Source of the DNA: Solea solea
Lineage: Eukaryota; Chordata; Actinopteri; Pleuronectiformes; Soleidae
Direction of reading: 5' to 3'
Assembly: GCF_958295425.1 (NCBI RefSeq)
Contig: NC_081149.1
Coordinates: forward strand, 13,660,961-13,724,960
DNA length: 64,000 bases
The notes under the pieces were generated by a model. It did not search any database. It worked only from the letters and a program-made list of their open reading frames with translations, and was not told the origin of the DNA. A program made the translations under genes and the position numbers. Shown in pieces: positions 23,801 through 36,090 of the stretch (position 1 is its first letter; each line of letters begins with the position of its first letter).

Positions 23801-26800
23801 CAGCTCACCTCAGAAACATCAGAGCTGAGACATTTGTCGCGGTGGTAAATTCAGACACGGTGCATCAGTTGCCCTAAGTAACATCCACCCTTCGGTGAAA
23901 GTGACAGTCCACCTGTGATGTTTGTGTCCCCAGAGGATTCGTGCCACAGTCAATAGTCTGGAGCAGAAGAGGCTTCTGATGGATCTGGACATTTCTATGC
24001 GGACAGTGGACTGCTTCTACACTGTGACCTTCTACGGTGCCCTCTTCAGAGAGGTAAAGCTGATGTTTAAGTCTTAAGCCTTGTTGGTTGCTGTGACCAC
24101 CTGTCAGTCATCACTAAGTTTCTTCATCCTGTCTCTGGGACAACTCTTTTTCAGGGGGATGTTTGGATCTGTATGGAGCTGATGGACACGTCTCTGGATA
24201 AGTTCTATAAGAATGTTATTGAAAAAGGCATAACCATCCCCGAGGACATCTTGGGAAAGATCACAGTAGCAGTACGTCCTGTCCCATATTTTTCCACTGT
24301 GATACATTGAAGGAGCAGGGAAATTACATGAGAAAGACAGTTTGTAAACGTGGTAGTTGTTTCTTAGCGAACAACAGCCAAGGGCTCCGAGTTTTTCTGA
24401 AGTCTGGTTGTCATAGTGAGGTTGCCAGGCAACCAGTAATATAGTGTGGATGAAGTGCTGGGTGCATCGATTAACTTAAATGGTCACATCACGTAACCTC
24501 CTAAAAGCACAAATGATCAAAGATTTCTGTTTAAGCAATGAGAGAAGTACTCATGTAATTCTCTGATAGAATTATTCAACAACCATATATGATTTGCCTT
24601 AGTTTAAAAAAAGGTTCCTTTTGGTTTTTCCAAATAATATTTGCTGAATGTTGCTATGCTGCATGTTTGTTGCTAAATGGAAATACGACTGTAGGGAAGC
24701 TGTATCTTCTAACCTATGTCTTCAGTTTGTGAGATTGTATTTCAGCAGAATTCTGGCTTTTCCCTAATTTTATGTTTTTTGATTGACTCCACAGATTGTC
24801 AAGGCATTAGAGCATTTGCACAATAACCTGTCAGTGATACACAGAGGTAAAACCAGGTGTATTGTTTTCCATTTCTCCCACTGATCTCTCTCTGTCAAAT
24901 ATATGTTTTATGGCATCTCTTTCATCCTTCTCCCAACGGTGTCTCTCTCCAGATGTGAAGCCCTCCAATGTTCTGATCAACACCCTGGGCCAAGTGAAAA
25001 TGTGTGACTTTGGCATCAGCGGCCACCTGGTGGATTCTGTGGCCAAAACAATGGATGCAGGCTGCAAACCCTACATGGCGGTAAGACGGGATAGGAAAAG
25101 ATCAGGGAGGAGATTACTGGTCATGGCTCGCTGAGATTTAAGGAAAATAGTTTTTTTTTAATGTATCAAAGGTTTGGAGCAATCAGAGAGGTATGGCCAC
25201 CATTCGTTTCTGAGATCTTTGAAGCACTCAAATGCAGGAGTGAAGCCAACAATGCACACACCTGGAGCTGTTTAACTGTTTTGAAATTTAGATCCCAAAC
25301 TGAAATGAATCCAGCTTCTGCTGTAATGATGGCCGAGTTCCATTTAGCCTCCTCAGTTGCAGCGCGGATGCTGGCTCGCTGTAACGCTGCTGTGACTACA
25401 ATGAACTGAACAGATCCACCATTAAGGTTATCAGGAACACCTGTGCTTTTCCTGCTAAAACATGTCAAAATGTCTGCTGTGCAAAAGGCCCTTTAATTAA
25501 TTAAAAAATAACAACAATTCACGCCGACATTGACACCTACTGGTGCTTTGAAGCCTCCATTTAACCCAATCCCCATCTGCTTGTCTCTGGGCTGTGGGTG
25601 GAGGCCGGAGTATCTGGAGAAAACCTGGGGTCAACCAGGATTCGAAAATTAGATTAATTATTATTCTTGATCATATTAAAATTTCAATAAAGTTGGTATT
25701 TATCTATTTGCTCACAATTTCCATTACAGCCTGAGCGGATCAACCCTGACCTCAACCAGAAAGGCTACAGTGTCAAGTCAGACATATGGAGTCTTGGTAT
25801 CACGATGGTGAGTTGTTACTTTTTGGTGAAATGTGAAAAGCTTCCGTCAGAAACCTACGCCATGTTTGTGCCACACTATTAGGACTTCATGCCGTCATCA
25901 GTTAATGTATAATGACTAAAAAACGGATGGATTTCCAGTCCTTATGAATACTCAGGGCAGAATCCAGTGTGTCTTATTTGTTGAGTTTGAACATCAGCAA
26001 ATGTCCTAAACTAGTCCAAGTGGTCCCTTATGTCAAAACGTACACATTTCTGAATTGTCTAGTGAACTGTTGACACTGATCAGACCTGCCTGATTAAAAT
26101 CTGTCCCGAGTTATCGGATCACAAGTGGACAATGTCTAAAAGCACCCGAAGCATCCTGAATGCATCTTCAGATGCGATCACAAACATAAACACATTTACT
26201 CTCACGGCTGACGTCCTCTGACCTCTCGCGGCCCATACATTGATTCACGCCTAAGTATAGTCGGACAGCCATGCATATTTGCATATAAGCTGATGAAGTT
26301 AGGCCCAATCACATGTGGTCAGAGGTCAATACAATGTTTTTAGCAGATGAGTAAACAATACTTTGTGTTGCAGTTGACTGGTCACTCTCGATGATCATAG
26401 CTGATGGTCCCTTTTACCAAAATCATGCCGCGAATTTATAAAGTCCTGCCGTAGCATTTAAAGCTGTAGTGAGTTCTGCTTCCTCTCGTCTTCTAGATTG
26501 AGCTGGCCATTTTGAAATTCCCCTACGACTCATGGGGCACTCCGTTCCAGCAGCTCAAACAAGTGGTGGACGAGCCGTCTCCACAGCTGCCCGCCGACCG
26601 TTTCTCTCCAGACTTTGTAGATTTCATCTCTCAATGGTGAGTAAGCCTTGCACTCGCCACCATGGCTGTTAAAAAAAAAAAAAAAAGGTATCGTTGACGC
26701 CCAGTAGGGGTCGGTGTTTACTTGGTTTTTACTGAAAGAGGTGACATAAATGCAATACAATAAATGTGTAGAGGCCCAACTTGACTTTACACGTGGTCAC

Positions 26801-27300
26801 GTAGGCATTTGTTTATATTTAGACATGGGTTTCATGTTGATGTGTATGGTTCTACTCTTAATTTATCTCTTGTTTTTTTACAGCTTAAGAAAGAAGCCAA
26901 GTGAGAGACCAGCTTATACAGAACTAATGGTCAGTGTTTTGTTTCTTTCACCCGAAAAACGCCAGCGATGATATTTCTGATACAAATGTGTAATTCCAAC
27001 TTCACAATTTAACATCCTCATGTGTATTGTTCACTGTGCTGCAGTTCCTGCTTTTATCCACCAGAGGCCAGGCTTTCCCTGATTAACCCCACTAACACTA
27101 TGGTGTCTGTATCTATTTAAACAACAAGGGTGTTGTCTAAATAATGAAATGTCATCAGATAAACTGTATGCGTTTGTGTCACTCAAGAGAATACGTCTCA
27201 CTCTACATTTTCCTCTTTGCAGAAACATCAATTTTTCACCCTGCATGACTCCAAAGACACAGACGTGGCCAGTTTTGTCAAGGTCATCCTGGATGACTGA
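17885..27300 (+). CDS. map2k6: Dual-specificity MAP kinase kinase 6 (p38 activator)
   Basis: Twelve coding exons: 17885-17903, 22110-22179, 22745-22793, 22902-23015, 23934-24053, 24155-24271, 24795-24846, 24953-25080, 25730-25807, 26497-26636, 26884-26929 and 27223-27300. All phases agree and give 336 residues (human MKK6 is 334). MKK6 phosphorylates Thr and Tyr in the p38 TGY loop in stress signalling. Seen here: an N-terminal p38-docking motif KKKNPGLKL (about 8-16); a Gly-rich loop GRGAYG (62-67); catalytic K84; HRD (179-181); DFG (199-201); activation-loop sites S209 and T213 in DSVAKTMDAG; and a C-terminal FVKVILDD docking end. KNPGLK and the CVTIGDKNFVVKADDLE block favour MAP2K6 over MAP2K3. 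One change stands out: VDCFYTVTFYG, where human has VDCPFTVTFYG. Nothing suggests loss of function. Confidence 0.96.
17904..22109 (+). other. map2k6: map2k6 intron 1
   Basis: A 4.2-kb first intron between the 19-nt first coding exon and exon 2. It contains a perfect AC microsatellite at 18659-18682 and a poly-C/CT stretch near 18334-18354. No embedded gene was recognised. Confidence 0.8.
26100..26335. repeat. Degraded interspersed repeat in map2k6 intron 9
   Basis: The sequence around CGGATCACAAGTGGACAATG and the block with AGATGCGATCACAAAC and GGACAGCCATGCATATTTGC resembles degraded fish DNA-transposon sequence. Ends and family are uncertain. Confidence 0.3.
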
Positions 27301-29345
27301 TGGGCTCCCCCCCGGGCTCCACCCCCGTCAGGGTAGGCGGGACCTCTCGACAGACGAATCCAATGGCCTACCTTTTTTATTTTAAAACTCACTGGAATGT
27401 CAGACTCTCATGCACCATCACACAACGGGGGTGGGGGGGAGGGTGGGAGGGAAGACCCAAAGACTGACAGCAGCACTGGAGTGGGAAAAGTGATGGTAAT
27501 CTATGAACTTGTACGGTCAACTGGAGAGGTTTAATTCACTCCTCCAAGCTTCCTGTGTGCGCAGTTATCCAACATGACAAATAATGAACTGAACATGATT
27601 TGTTGTTTTTGCCTGTTCTTCTTTTGTTTTTGACCCCACTACCCTTCTTATCTCTTTTCTTCAGAATGGACAGAGCCAACAATTGTTTTTTTTTTTTTTT
27701 TTGGTGGCGCGCATTATATGAATAATTTGAATTTCATTTGCAAAAAAAAAAAAACCCACAGTTAATGTCTATGTTGTTGCATATGAAAAGCTATATTTGC
27801 AAATTGCGTTTGTAATGTTTTCTCATTATACAGAGTTTTGATACTGTATATCGTCGACGAGTGTGAATTCTACCAGACTAAGGCCTTGTTTGTCAGATGG
27901 AATCAGGTGTGCACTTTGACCTGGGTCTGCCCGGTGGTGGTCGGTCATCGCAGGGGCTGTAGTTGCCCTTAGCAGGGACGTTGAGAGGATCCATGGCTGA
28001 GACAAACCTAAAGAAATATCAAAAGTCACATTCTGGGCACGAGGAGTTGCAAATCATTCCTAGATCGCGTGTTGGTGTGAGGCGTTTGATCAGTGATGTC
28101 AGGCGTAACCCTCCGTGTTTAGTGACTCTTCACTACTCGACTTCTTTCTTGGCTGTTAAAGAGTGGGCTTCAGGGTCGCCATTGTTACTACCTGGAGGTA
28201 TTCAGGGGCTGCCTTTATCAAGCTCACAGCTTTACCCTCTTTTGTGTACCATTTTGCAAATCATTGTCATGAATTACTGCATAAATTGTGTTTTGTTTTT
28301 TTTTTCTTTTTCCTTTTTCTGACCTTATTGCTTTAATTTTATTTTGGCAGCATTCAAGCGTATTAACCGATTTGCCTACTTCTTTAATTCTGGATTTAGA
28401 CGTAGACTTTTACATACAGTATGAGGCTCTTATGTTTTTGTTTTTTTCCCAAATACCTTATCATGCCTTACACAAACAGTATGGTAGGGAAATAATTTAT
28501 GTGTCGAAGATGTAAATACTATCTCCTTTTTTTTTTTTTTTTTTTAAATGTAACATGGCACTGTCCTTATCTGGCAGTGCAGATGAATGGTAGAATGGTT
28601 GGTATTAGTTTTAATGCAGTGTGACGCACACATTCAGACACTTGTACTCGGAGGGCCAGCTGACTCTCGTACCCCTGTTGTGGACTGATGTGCTGTTAGG
28701 CTCGACAGGTTTTTTTTTTCTTTCTTTCTGTGCTCACGAGGAGACACCCTCTCCTCAGCTGCCTCCTTGAGTGCTGCAGCGGGAGCCTCTCCTCAGTTCA
28801 ACAGGGGGCCAGTCATTATCTCTTCTGTCAGACCATGCTATGCAGAGCCCGTTGGACTCGTAAACAAAAACGCCCTTGCCATGTGGCAGTTTCCCCACTC
28901 CAAGTGTTCAGAGACTGTGATGGTGATGGTGGTGACGAAAGCGATAATTGCCATGCCTCTGCTCATGGCTAGCACTCATTGCCTCTCTGGTTTACACTGT
29001 AGTGCGACCTTTATCAAAAGTCAGTGAGTTAGGAGTATTTATGATTGTGAATAATAAGGGAAAGCTAGCAACACCACAAAGAAGCTGTTGTTTTTTTTTT
29101 GTTTGGTTTTCTGTTTTTTTTTTCTTTTCTTTTTTTGTTTATTGCTTCTTTTTGTTGTTAGTTGGCCTTCTTCGGATTGGGCCGCTCCCTTAGCGTGTAA
29201 AACCTGAGCTTTTGACGCTGATCACAATGAGAATGGAACACTTGCTCTACCTCTTACTCCTTCACTCTATTTGCCACCTTTTTATCGGGTGGGACTGACA
29301 AACTTGAACTATGGAAAGACACAAAAATAAAGGCTATATTGTTCA
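27301..29345 (+). other. map2k6: map2k6 3' UTR
   Basis: Two kilobases without a credible open frame, rich in poly-T and poly-A runs (27685-27703, 27741-27754, 28527-28545, 29088-29150). It ends at the first well-placed AATAAA (29326-29331). The T-rich tracts suggest a long regulated 3' UTR. Confidence 0.55.
29326..29331 (+). promoter_or_regulatory. map2k6: map2k6 polyadenylation signal
   Basis: Canonical AATAAA followed within 30 bases by a GT-rich stretch (TTGTTCAGTGCATGTGT), as expected for a cleavage site. Confidence 0.55.
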
Positions 29346-29479
29346 GTGCATGTGTATACAGCATTTGTGTCGGGGCTGCTACAGATTAACAAGCGAGCCG
29401 TTTTTGTGGGTAATCACAGATGATGCGATAGGTTTGTGAAAGTTTCTGGCTCTCAAGTCTTTATCACTAAAACCCCAAC

Positions 29480-29760
29480 AATCACTTGACAGAACCCACA
29501 AATATTCTGCAGAAAATCTTCTTCTTGCAGCTTCTCCATTTAGAGCTTGCCACAGTTGGTTATCTGCCTCCATCTTGCCCTTATGTCGTCCTCCACAACA
29601 TCCATGAACCTTCCCTATGGTCCTCCTCTCTTCCTCCTGCCCTGAACCTCCATCTTCAACATCCTTTGTCCATTATGATCACTATCCCTCGTCTCTACGC
29701 GACCAAAGCATCTCAACCTTCACACTAATTTCTTTACCTCCAAACTGTTCCACCTGAGTT
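29480..29760 (-). mobile_element. Decayed LINE ORF2 C-terminal fragment
   Basis: Read on the minus strand it gives, across several frame breaks, GGAACAGTTTGGAGGTAAAG, AGGTTGAGATGCTTTGG, and coding traces of the R-R-K-R-G-G-P ... F-M-D-V-V-E-D-D-I type. This matches the tail end of fish LINE reverse transcriptases. No intact frame remains. Confidence 0.5.
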
Positions 29761-32700
29761 TTGTGGACACATACAGATCATTCATTTGATTTAATACTGG
29801 CATAAAATACATCCCTGTCATTGACTAGAACAGTAGGATTTCAGCAGTGCCCGCGGTTGCAAATGCAGTTTTTGCTGCAATGACGTTTAATCATTGTGCT
29901 GCGAGTGTGAGCAAGCACACATTCTAAAGGAAATGTGGACTTTGTTAACTTTATGTCGCCATCATTTTTCACCAAATATAATTGTTGCCACTGGGATAAG
30001 TTTCTAGATTTAAAAATGGTGTCATAGCAGTTTGGATCCACAACTGACGGATCATCATCATCACAGCCATTCAGTGTTTACTGAATTACTAAATTTGCGC
30101 TTTCATGGTTGTTGTTGACAGAATTGTTTCTCTTTACAGGTTTATTTTCAATTCAGGCAACGTTGCTGATCCCAGAAGGCCGACTCATTTGATGCTTCCC
30201 CCAATTACATGCCATGGCTTTGGATTGACAAAGAAAGGTCAAAGGGTATTCAAGTAATTGAACTCCCTGCCCTGTAAATTTGCACGGCAGAATTTAAATT
30301 GACCTCGATCAGAGTTTAACAACCTGATCGCATACGGAATGAAGGATTTTGAACACCCATTAGTTCCTGTAAACGACACACTGAAAAGGAGACGGGAGAC
30401 ACTGAAACTGGTTGCACCAGTCTAGAGTTCTCATCTTTCTGCACATTGCAATAAGACAATGTTTTCCATCCTCTCACATGTGATACTGTAAAGACAGCAT
30501 AATGTAATGAAAGACTATGTGCAGAGGCCAGGTCTAGTGTTTCCATCTCTTGCCTCAATTAGACTCCCATGGTAACTCAAACTCTCTTGCTGAGAAAGTA
30601 GAGCCCGCAGCCTCCACAGTTATGAGCCTGAATTTGTGTAATTCCACCTCGTCGACGTGTGTTCGTGACAAATTGCCACAAATTAGGATGCCGTGTGCGT
30701 AGTTACAGTTGTTACAGTTTCGACTCCTGTAAACACGCTTATGTAAGTACACTGAATTGAGCGCACGCCTCCCGACGAGCTGCGTGTCCTCTGGTTGTGT
30801 TTTTGAATAGAGAGCCGAATCCTGTGTTGCTCTCTTTCTGAGTGCCTATTGTGCTGTGAACACGAACGACAGTGAGTCAACAAAAGCTCACTTTGAGCAG
30901 ACTACTCCACTCTTGAGTGTGTCTGTCAAAGACCGATGACTTCATGCCAGGATGAGAAAACTCAATGCTAGTAGACTGCAGGCAGTGGTCCAAGGCTGTG
31001 CAGAAGAGTGGCCTCCCAGACACTGAACTAAAGACACTTGTTTATTTTTTTTATTTTTTTTAGGAGAGCAGGCCTTTGATGAGAACTTACATAATGCCAC
31101 TCAAAAAGGTTGTCGTGTGAGGAGAAAATGGCCAGCATCAAGTTGAATTACTGTCCCAGCACAGCGATGCAGAAGAAAATCAACACTTTTCGGAACTCGC
31201 CGACAAAATCAGTGAAAGAAGAGTGGTATATAAGTGCATTTCTTTCATTTTATACTTCACCAGACCTCAAATATGTCATTGCTTCAAAACATCAAGATTT
31301 TATAAAAGTAAACATTTGTTATAGGTGTTGCATAATTATAGTTTAAACTTCCCCATCACACAATACAAGCACAATTTACATGAATCCATATAAAAGTCCT
31401 CTGACATTGTTGCTCATTTGTTTAAAATGCAATATTTACTCTGATCTGGCTCGGCAAACATGATGAAAACATTAGAAAAAGCTGCAGGGCAAATAAAACC
31501 CGCTGCTCCTCATTTGGTTGTTTGTAAGTCTTAACAAATATATTGGGGAAAGGTATGATTTTATTGGTAGACATTGATTTGTCTTCTTTCAGTATTTCGT
31601 ATCCACCAACGTGCGAATGGAGAAGAATCTTGGACCTTTGAAGATATCCAGAGTTTTGTTGATTGAAGCCTTTGTAGAGTTGAGGTCACAAACTAGTAGT
31701 GATTAAGTCCATGCCTATTTTTACCCAGAGAAGTAAAGTTTGGGAATGTTTGCTGTTGCTCCAAGGGACCGTGGAGATGGACAGACGAGCGCTACACAAG
31801 ACATGTAAGTATGCACAGTCAAGTTACAACGATGTCCTTATCTCATGCCAGATCTCACGACCTCCTGACCTGCCTGCGTCCTCCACACGGAAATCCAATG
31901 GCAGTGTTTTGCACACCACCCAACAAGTCATTGTAGTGTCACAAACATGCACGCCATGATCTGTACAATCACCCTGATTTGTGATGACTGATCTGTGTCA
32001 ATAATTACTCATTGTGTTTTTTTTTTTTCTTTTTCGACGGACAAATGGGAACTCTGGCTAAACTCGGGACATCAAACCTCTGTGCCCCGCTGACCCTCTG
32101 TCTCCGTTCCTTGCCAAGGAAAGCCTGGCCTGCCCCGCACCGTGTCCTTAGATGGCAGATGCACAAGCGGCAGATGACGTTATATAAGTTTGCATGACAC
32201 GGGGTGAGTAACTGTGATGGAAAGTTAGGATGGGGTCGCTTTCCTAAAGGAGGGTAACAGAAATCGGATCTTCTTGGGGCGGTGGGCTGACATTGCACAA
32301 CCTTACACAATGTGTTGTACTGTAGATGGGCTCCAGTTGCACCAGGTCTGAGAGGGCTTAGAGGGAAGAGTAATGAGTGTTGACAGGGACTCAGAAAGAT
32401 GTGACCAGGTGAGTAGCCTTGGCCCATCCCAGTTGGAATTACAGGGTGTCTGGTGCGAGAAAACATGTACACTGTGTAACCACTGATCTTAGGAGCCGCT
32501 GCAGAGAATTCTGTCTTTTAACAGCCGTCTCCCTATGTATAAAAATGACAGGTAAGACTCACTCTGTGAAGGATATGCTCCACCCGAGGTTTGTTAGCCC
32601 ACAGCTCTACTGGCTTGACAGTCGTCCACAAAAAATACTTTTGTCACTGGAGAGAGAATTCTCTTTGTATTTTTGTTTGTCTGTGAGCAGCAAGACATCA

Positions 32701-32900
32701 AGAAGTAAGAGATGGATTCAGATGATGATACTCAGGGAAGAAGTGATTATTATTATTATTAGTAGTACAACTATGGTAGTTGTAGTGGCGAACGTACTCT
32801 TCATTCCAAAGCCACCAAAAGTCATTCGCAGTAGGCAGGTCTCTACGGGCTTGACTCGTAGGTACCGTTTTAATTCATCAATCACCAAGGCAAGACAGAG
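29761..32900. other. Gene-poor interval between map2k6 and kcnj2, part 1
   Basis: No supported gene. Short open frames are unlike known proteins. A poly-A (on the minus strand) at about 32016-32036 ends a 153-codon minus-strand frame starting at 32468. It may be an old retro-inserted sequence, but I do not recognise it. Confidence 0.35.
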
Positions 32901-32904
32901 TTTG

Positions 32905-33250
32905 CACATTTATCGATTGATCGATTATTAATCGATTACTAAATGAATTGACAACTATTTTGATAATCGATTAATTGGTTTGAATCTTTTTTCATGATGA
33001 AAACAAGATTTCTGATTGTTTAAGCTTCTTAAATGTGAGCATTTTCTTCACAGAAATCATTAAAAGTTAATCATCTTTGTTTGTGGACAAAACGAGACAT
33101 TTGAGAACATCATCATTTCCAGGTTTGATGAACACCGATCAACATTTTTTAAGGTTTTCTGATATTTTATGGACCAAACGATTCATCGATTAATCGAGAC
33201 AATCATCGACAGATTAATCGATTATGAAAATAATAATAAAGTTGCAGCTC
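32905..33250. repeat. ATCGATTAAT-rich interspersed repeat
   Basis: Both ends carry repeated TAATCGATTA-type palindromes (for example TCGATTATTAATCGATTACT near 32921 and CATCGATTAATCGAGACAAT near 33185). The right end runs into AAAGTTGCAGCTCT. This combination is a common teleost interspersed repeat of unclear class. Ends are approximate. Confidence 0.5.
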
Positions 33251-35039
33251 TAAACTACTTTAACTGTTCACAAATTACACTGTAACAAGTAATCATCCCC
33301 CCCCCCATGTAATCTGGGTCATTAAGGACGGGTTAAAGTAAATAATGCAACATAATGACCGGGTTTTAGCACATTTTAACACAGCTATAGTGTTACAGTA
33401 TATAATACTAACGCGAGTGCAACTCTGCTCAGTGTACTTCTGAAATGTAAGATGCAATCCTCCTCCCTTCTACCAAAAGCCTTGAGGGGAGTTTTGTGCT
33501 CTTTAGATTCAAAGGATTGGGTGACAAAGCAGATACTAGTCCGTGAATAAATCCTCCTGCAAGAAAGGAAAAGGTCTCAGAGGGACTCGCACAGAATGAG
33601 GCAATTACATAATTATTCGGGTGAGATTTTTGTCGTAAATAAATGGCCAGTGTGTTGAACTACTCAAAATAGTTTGAAATGAGGATTAACCTGGTATCCG
33701 ATGCAAGGGCAAAGCCCTCGGTCTTGATTGTACTGTAAGGACTCTTAGAGCCCAGTATTAAAAGTCAACTGGCATTGTTCTGATGCCGCCACATGGACCG
33801 ATTTGACAATTTGGTCTGGATTAAGCAAGTGGTAATTCCACTTTGAAGGACCAAAGGCAATGGATGTTACAAATCACAGTGTCAAAGATTCTCTCGATTC
33901 ATTTATCAAACATATATATCTTGGAAATGTCTAGTTCACCTGTAGGTTCTAATAATATGAGCTGTTGTGGCAGTAAAAATAGTCAAAAGTCACACATTTT
34001 TAATCATTTCTATTGAGATTTAAAAAAAAAAAAAGAAGTGGGCCGCCAGTTTGGGAAACACTGGTACACACGGTGAATCTGGCCTCGGCTAAAATAAATA
34101 TGCACCATATACAGCGTGGCCCATTAATAGAGACTGTAATTATCAGCGATAGCAATTAGCATAGCTTCTGTGTATAATTCCAGCCTCGCCAAGACATCGC
34201 TGGCAAAACAAGGACGACGTGTGCTGTGCACCGCATGATTCGGGGACATTCGGACTATTTTAAAACTTGGAGCGGCCAAAGCAGGTGAAATGTAATATGT
34301 GTGCGTTCGCTGCCGGAGAAGAAGTGTGGTGGGTTTGATGTGAACAAGTGGGACATCTGAGGACATGAGGCACTCGCTCCTGTCAAACCACAGCTGAAGA
34401 AAGACCAGACTGCCATGCTGCTCAAACTCACGTCTGTTAGGTTACAGGAATTGGGCTCGACACCTTTTTTTTATATTTATTTCTACGTGGTTCAGTTCTC
34501 AGCCGGACATCTCCCACTCGCCTGATTACATAAATGTTGTTTCCGTGTTTCCAGTGATGACCTCTAGCATCACTAACAAGCATGTATTGATCTACCAGTT
34601 ATGTTGCGGTAGGCGGCCAGGCAAAATGAGCTGCACTTGGAGTACGACTCGGACTACTAATAAATTCCTGAAAATGAATAAATACTAAATAGTTGTTGGC
34701 GTTTCTGTCAAAAACTGTGGCTCAAAATGTTATTTAAATAATGACAAAATAGAGAGTCACAGTCATGACATCATCAGGGCTATAACTCGTGAAAATGTTC
34801 ATATTTTTTCCGAAACAGATCCAGAAACGGAAACCTTTATTTATGTCTTGAAGAGTTTACTTCCTGATCTTCCCTGGGGGGCCACTGAGCGGAGGAGGGG
34901 GTGCTGTTCACTCAGGGTCGGCGATATGATTTTGAAAATGATATCACAATACAGAGTTTCACAATAAAAGTGTCTGTGCTGACATGGAACAATGTATTAT
35001 TAGCAATTAAAAGCATAGAAGTGACTCATGACTTAATGT
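33251..35039. other. Gene-poor interval between map2k6 and kcnj2, part 2
   Basis: No gene recognised. A poly-C run is at about 33298-33306. Sequence near 34037-34068 (GTGGGCCGCCAGTTTGGGAAACACTGG) looks like the end of another hAT-type repeat. Confidence 0.35.
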
Positions 35040-35115
35040 TAAGTGGCGGGCCGCATTGAATTGAATGCAGGGCCACATTATGGCCCGTGGGCCGGGAGTC
35101 TGAGACCTCTGGGTT
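35040..35115. repeat. Solo fragment of the GGCCC-rich hAT-like repeat
   Basis: GTGGCGGGCCGCATTGAATT then GGGCCACATTATGGCCCGTG and GGGAGTCTGAGACCTCTGG match one end of the elements at 9154-9630 and 63100-63400. No paired end or duplication is visible nearby. Confidence 0.5.
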
Positions 35116-35550
35116 AAATAAAAATCTACTAATCCTTAACTGATTTCTTGATGTGTTTACATGTTGTGTCAGGTCAAAGTGTCACCAGCTGCTACCACTG
35201 TGCTATTTTAAATGCTAACATGATTGTGACCACTTGCTGCCCTTTAACTTCAAGTGTGTTATTGTTTTTTTTAGGAGACAAGTTCATCTCCACCTCTCAT
35301 CGTGAGCATCGTGAAGTTTCCATAAGCTCAGAGTTCATGAATTTTGCTGACATTTTTATAAACAGCGGCATCCACTGAAGATCAATTTGCAGTAAAAGGC
35401 AATATAGTAATAAAACATTTAAAGTTTTGTTGTATGAATTTCATCATAATTTTTTAGTCTCGTCTTTTCATTGTTTTGCATTATGTTAATGCTAGCTGTC
35501 CACATTGCCATTGCAGCTTTAAAGTTAGAATGCTATGATGTCGTTTTATT

Positions 35551-35588
<38 letters not shown>

Positions 35589-35589
35589 T
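35551..35589. repeat. Poly-A followed by (TA)n microsatellite
   Basis: Sixteen A residues run directly into about eleven TA units. Confidence 0.9.
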
Positions 35590-35859
35590 TTTTGAAGGCA
35601 CCAACAGTACACTTTCTTCCAATCAAACAATTACTGTATGATTTGTACTGGTGCTGACTTGAATTCACCTTAAAGCACAGTATGTCTATATAACAATGGC
35701 TTATGGCTTTAACTGAACGAGCAGCTTTGAACAAGCTGGACATAGGACACAGTTATCGACCATATATGAAATGAAAGGTAATCTTCTGGACATAAATGCA
35801 GAAGTAGAAATGTATTGAATATGGAAAATAAGCCTCCTTCTCCCTTGATTTATATGTTG

Positions 35860-36090
35860 GTAAACATTTTCCTGTAGAGTGAATGGTCTTATGTGGTAGT
35901 TTAGAGTTTTCTTCAATAGAACATGATGCCAATTTTGTATCGTCCAACAGGAGCCTGGTTGCACTTCACGCCTCTGGATATCCGTTTGCAAAACGTCAAC
36001 ATGGCACCGACCAAATCGTGACTCTTGAGGCTTCAAAACAGGAGTCGACGTCGGGACCGGTTGCCACTCGGGCACGACGTTGGTGAGACT
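35860..36090. repeat. Probable interspersed repeat
   Basis: The sequence GATGCCAATTTTGTATCGTC, GGAGCCTGGTTGCACTTCAC and CAAAACGTCAACATGGCACC resembles a widespread fish repeat that often reads CAAGATGGCGCC in this position. The family was not identified and the ends are approximate. Confidence 0.3.
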
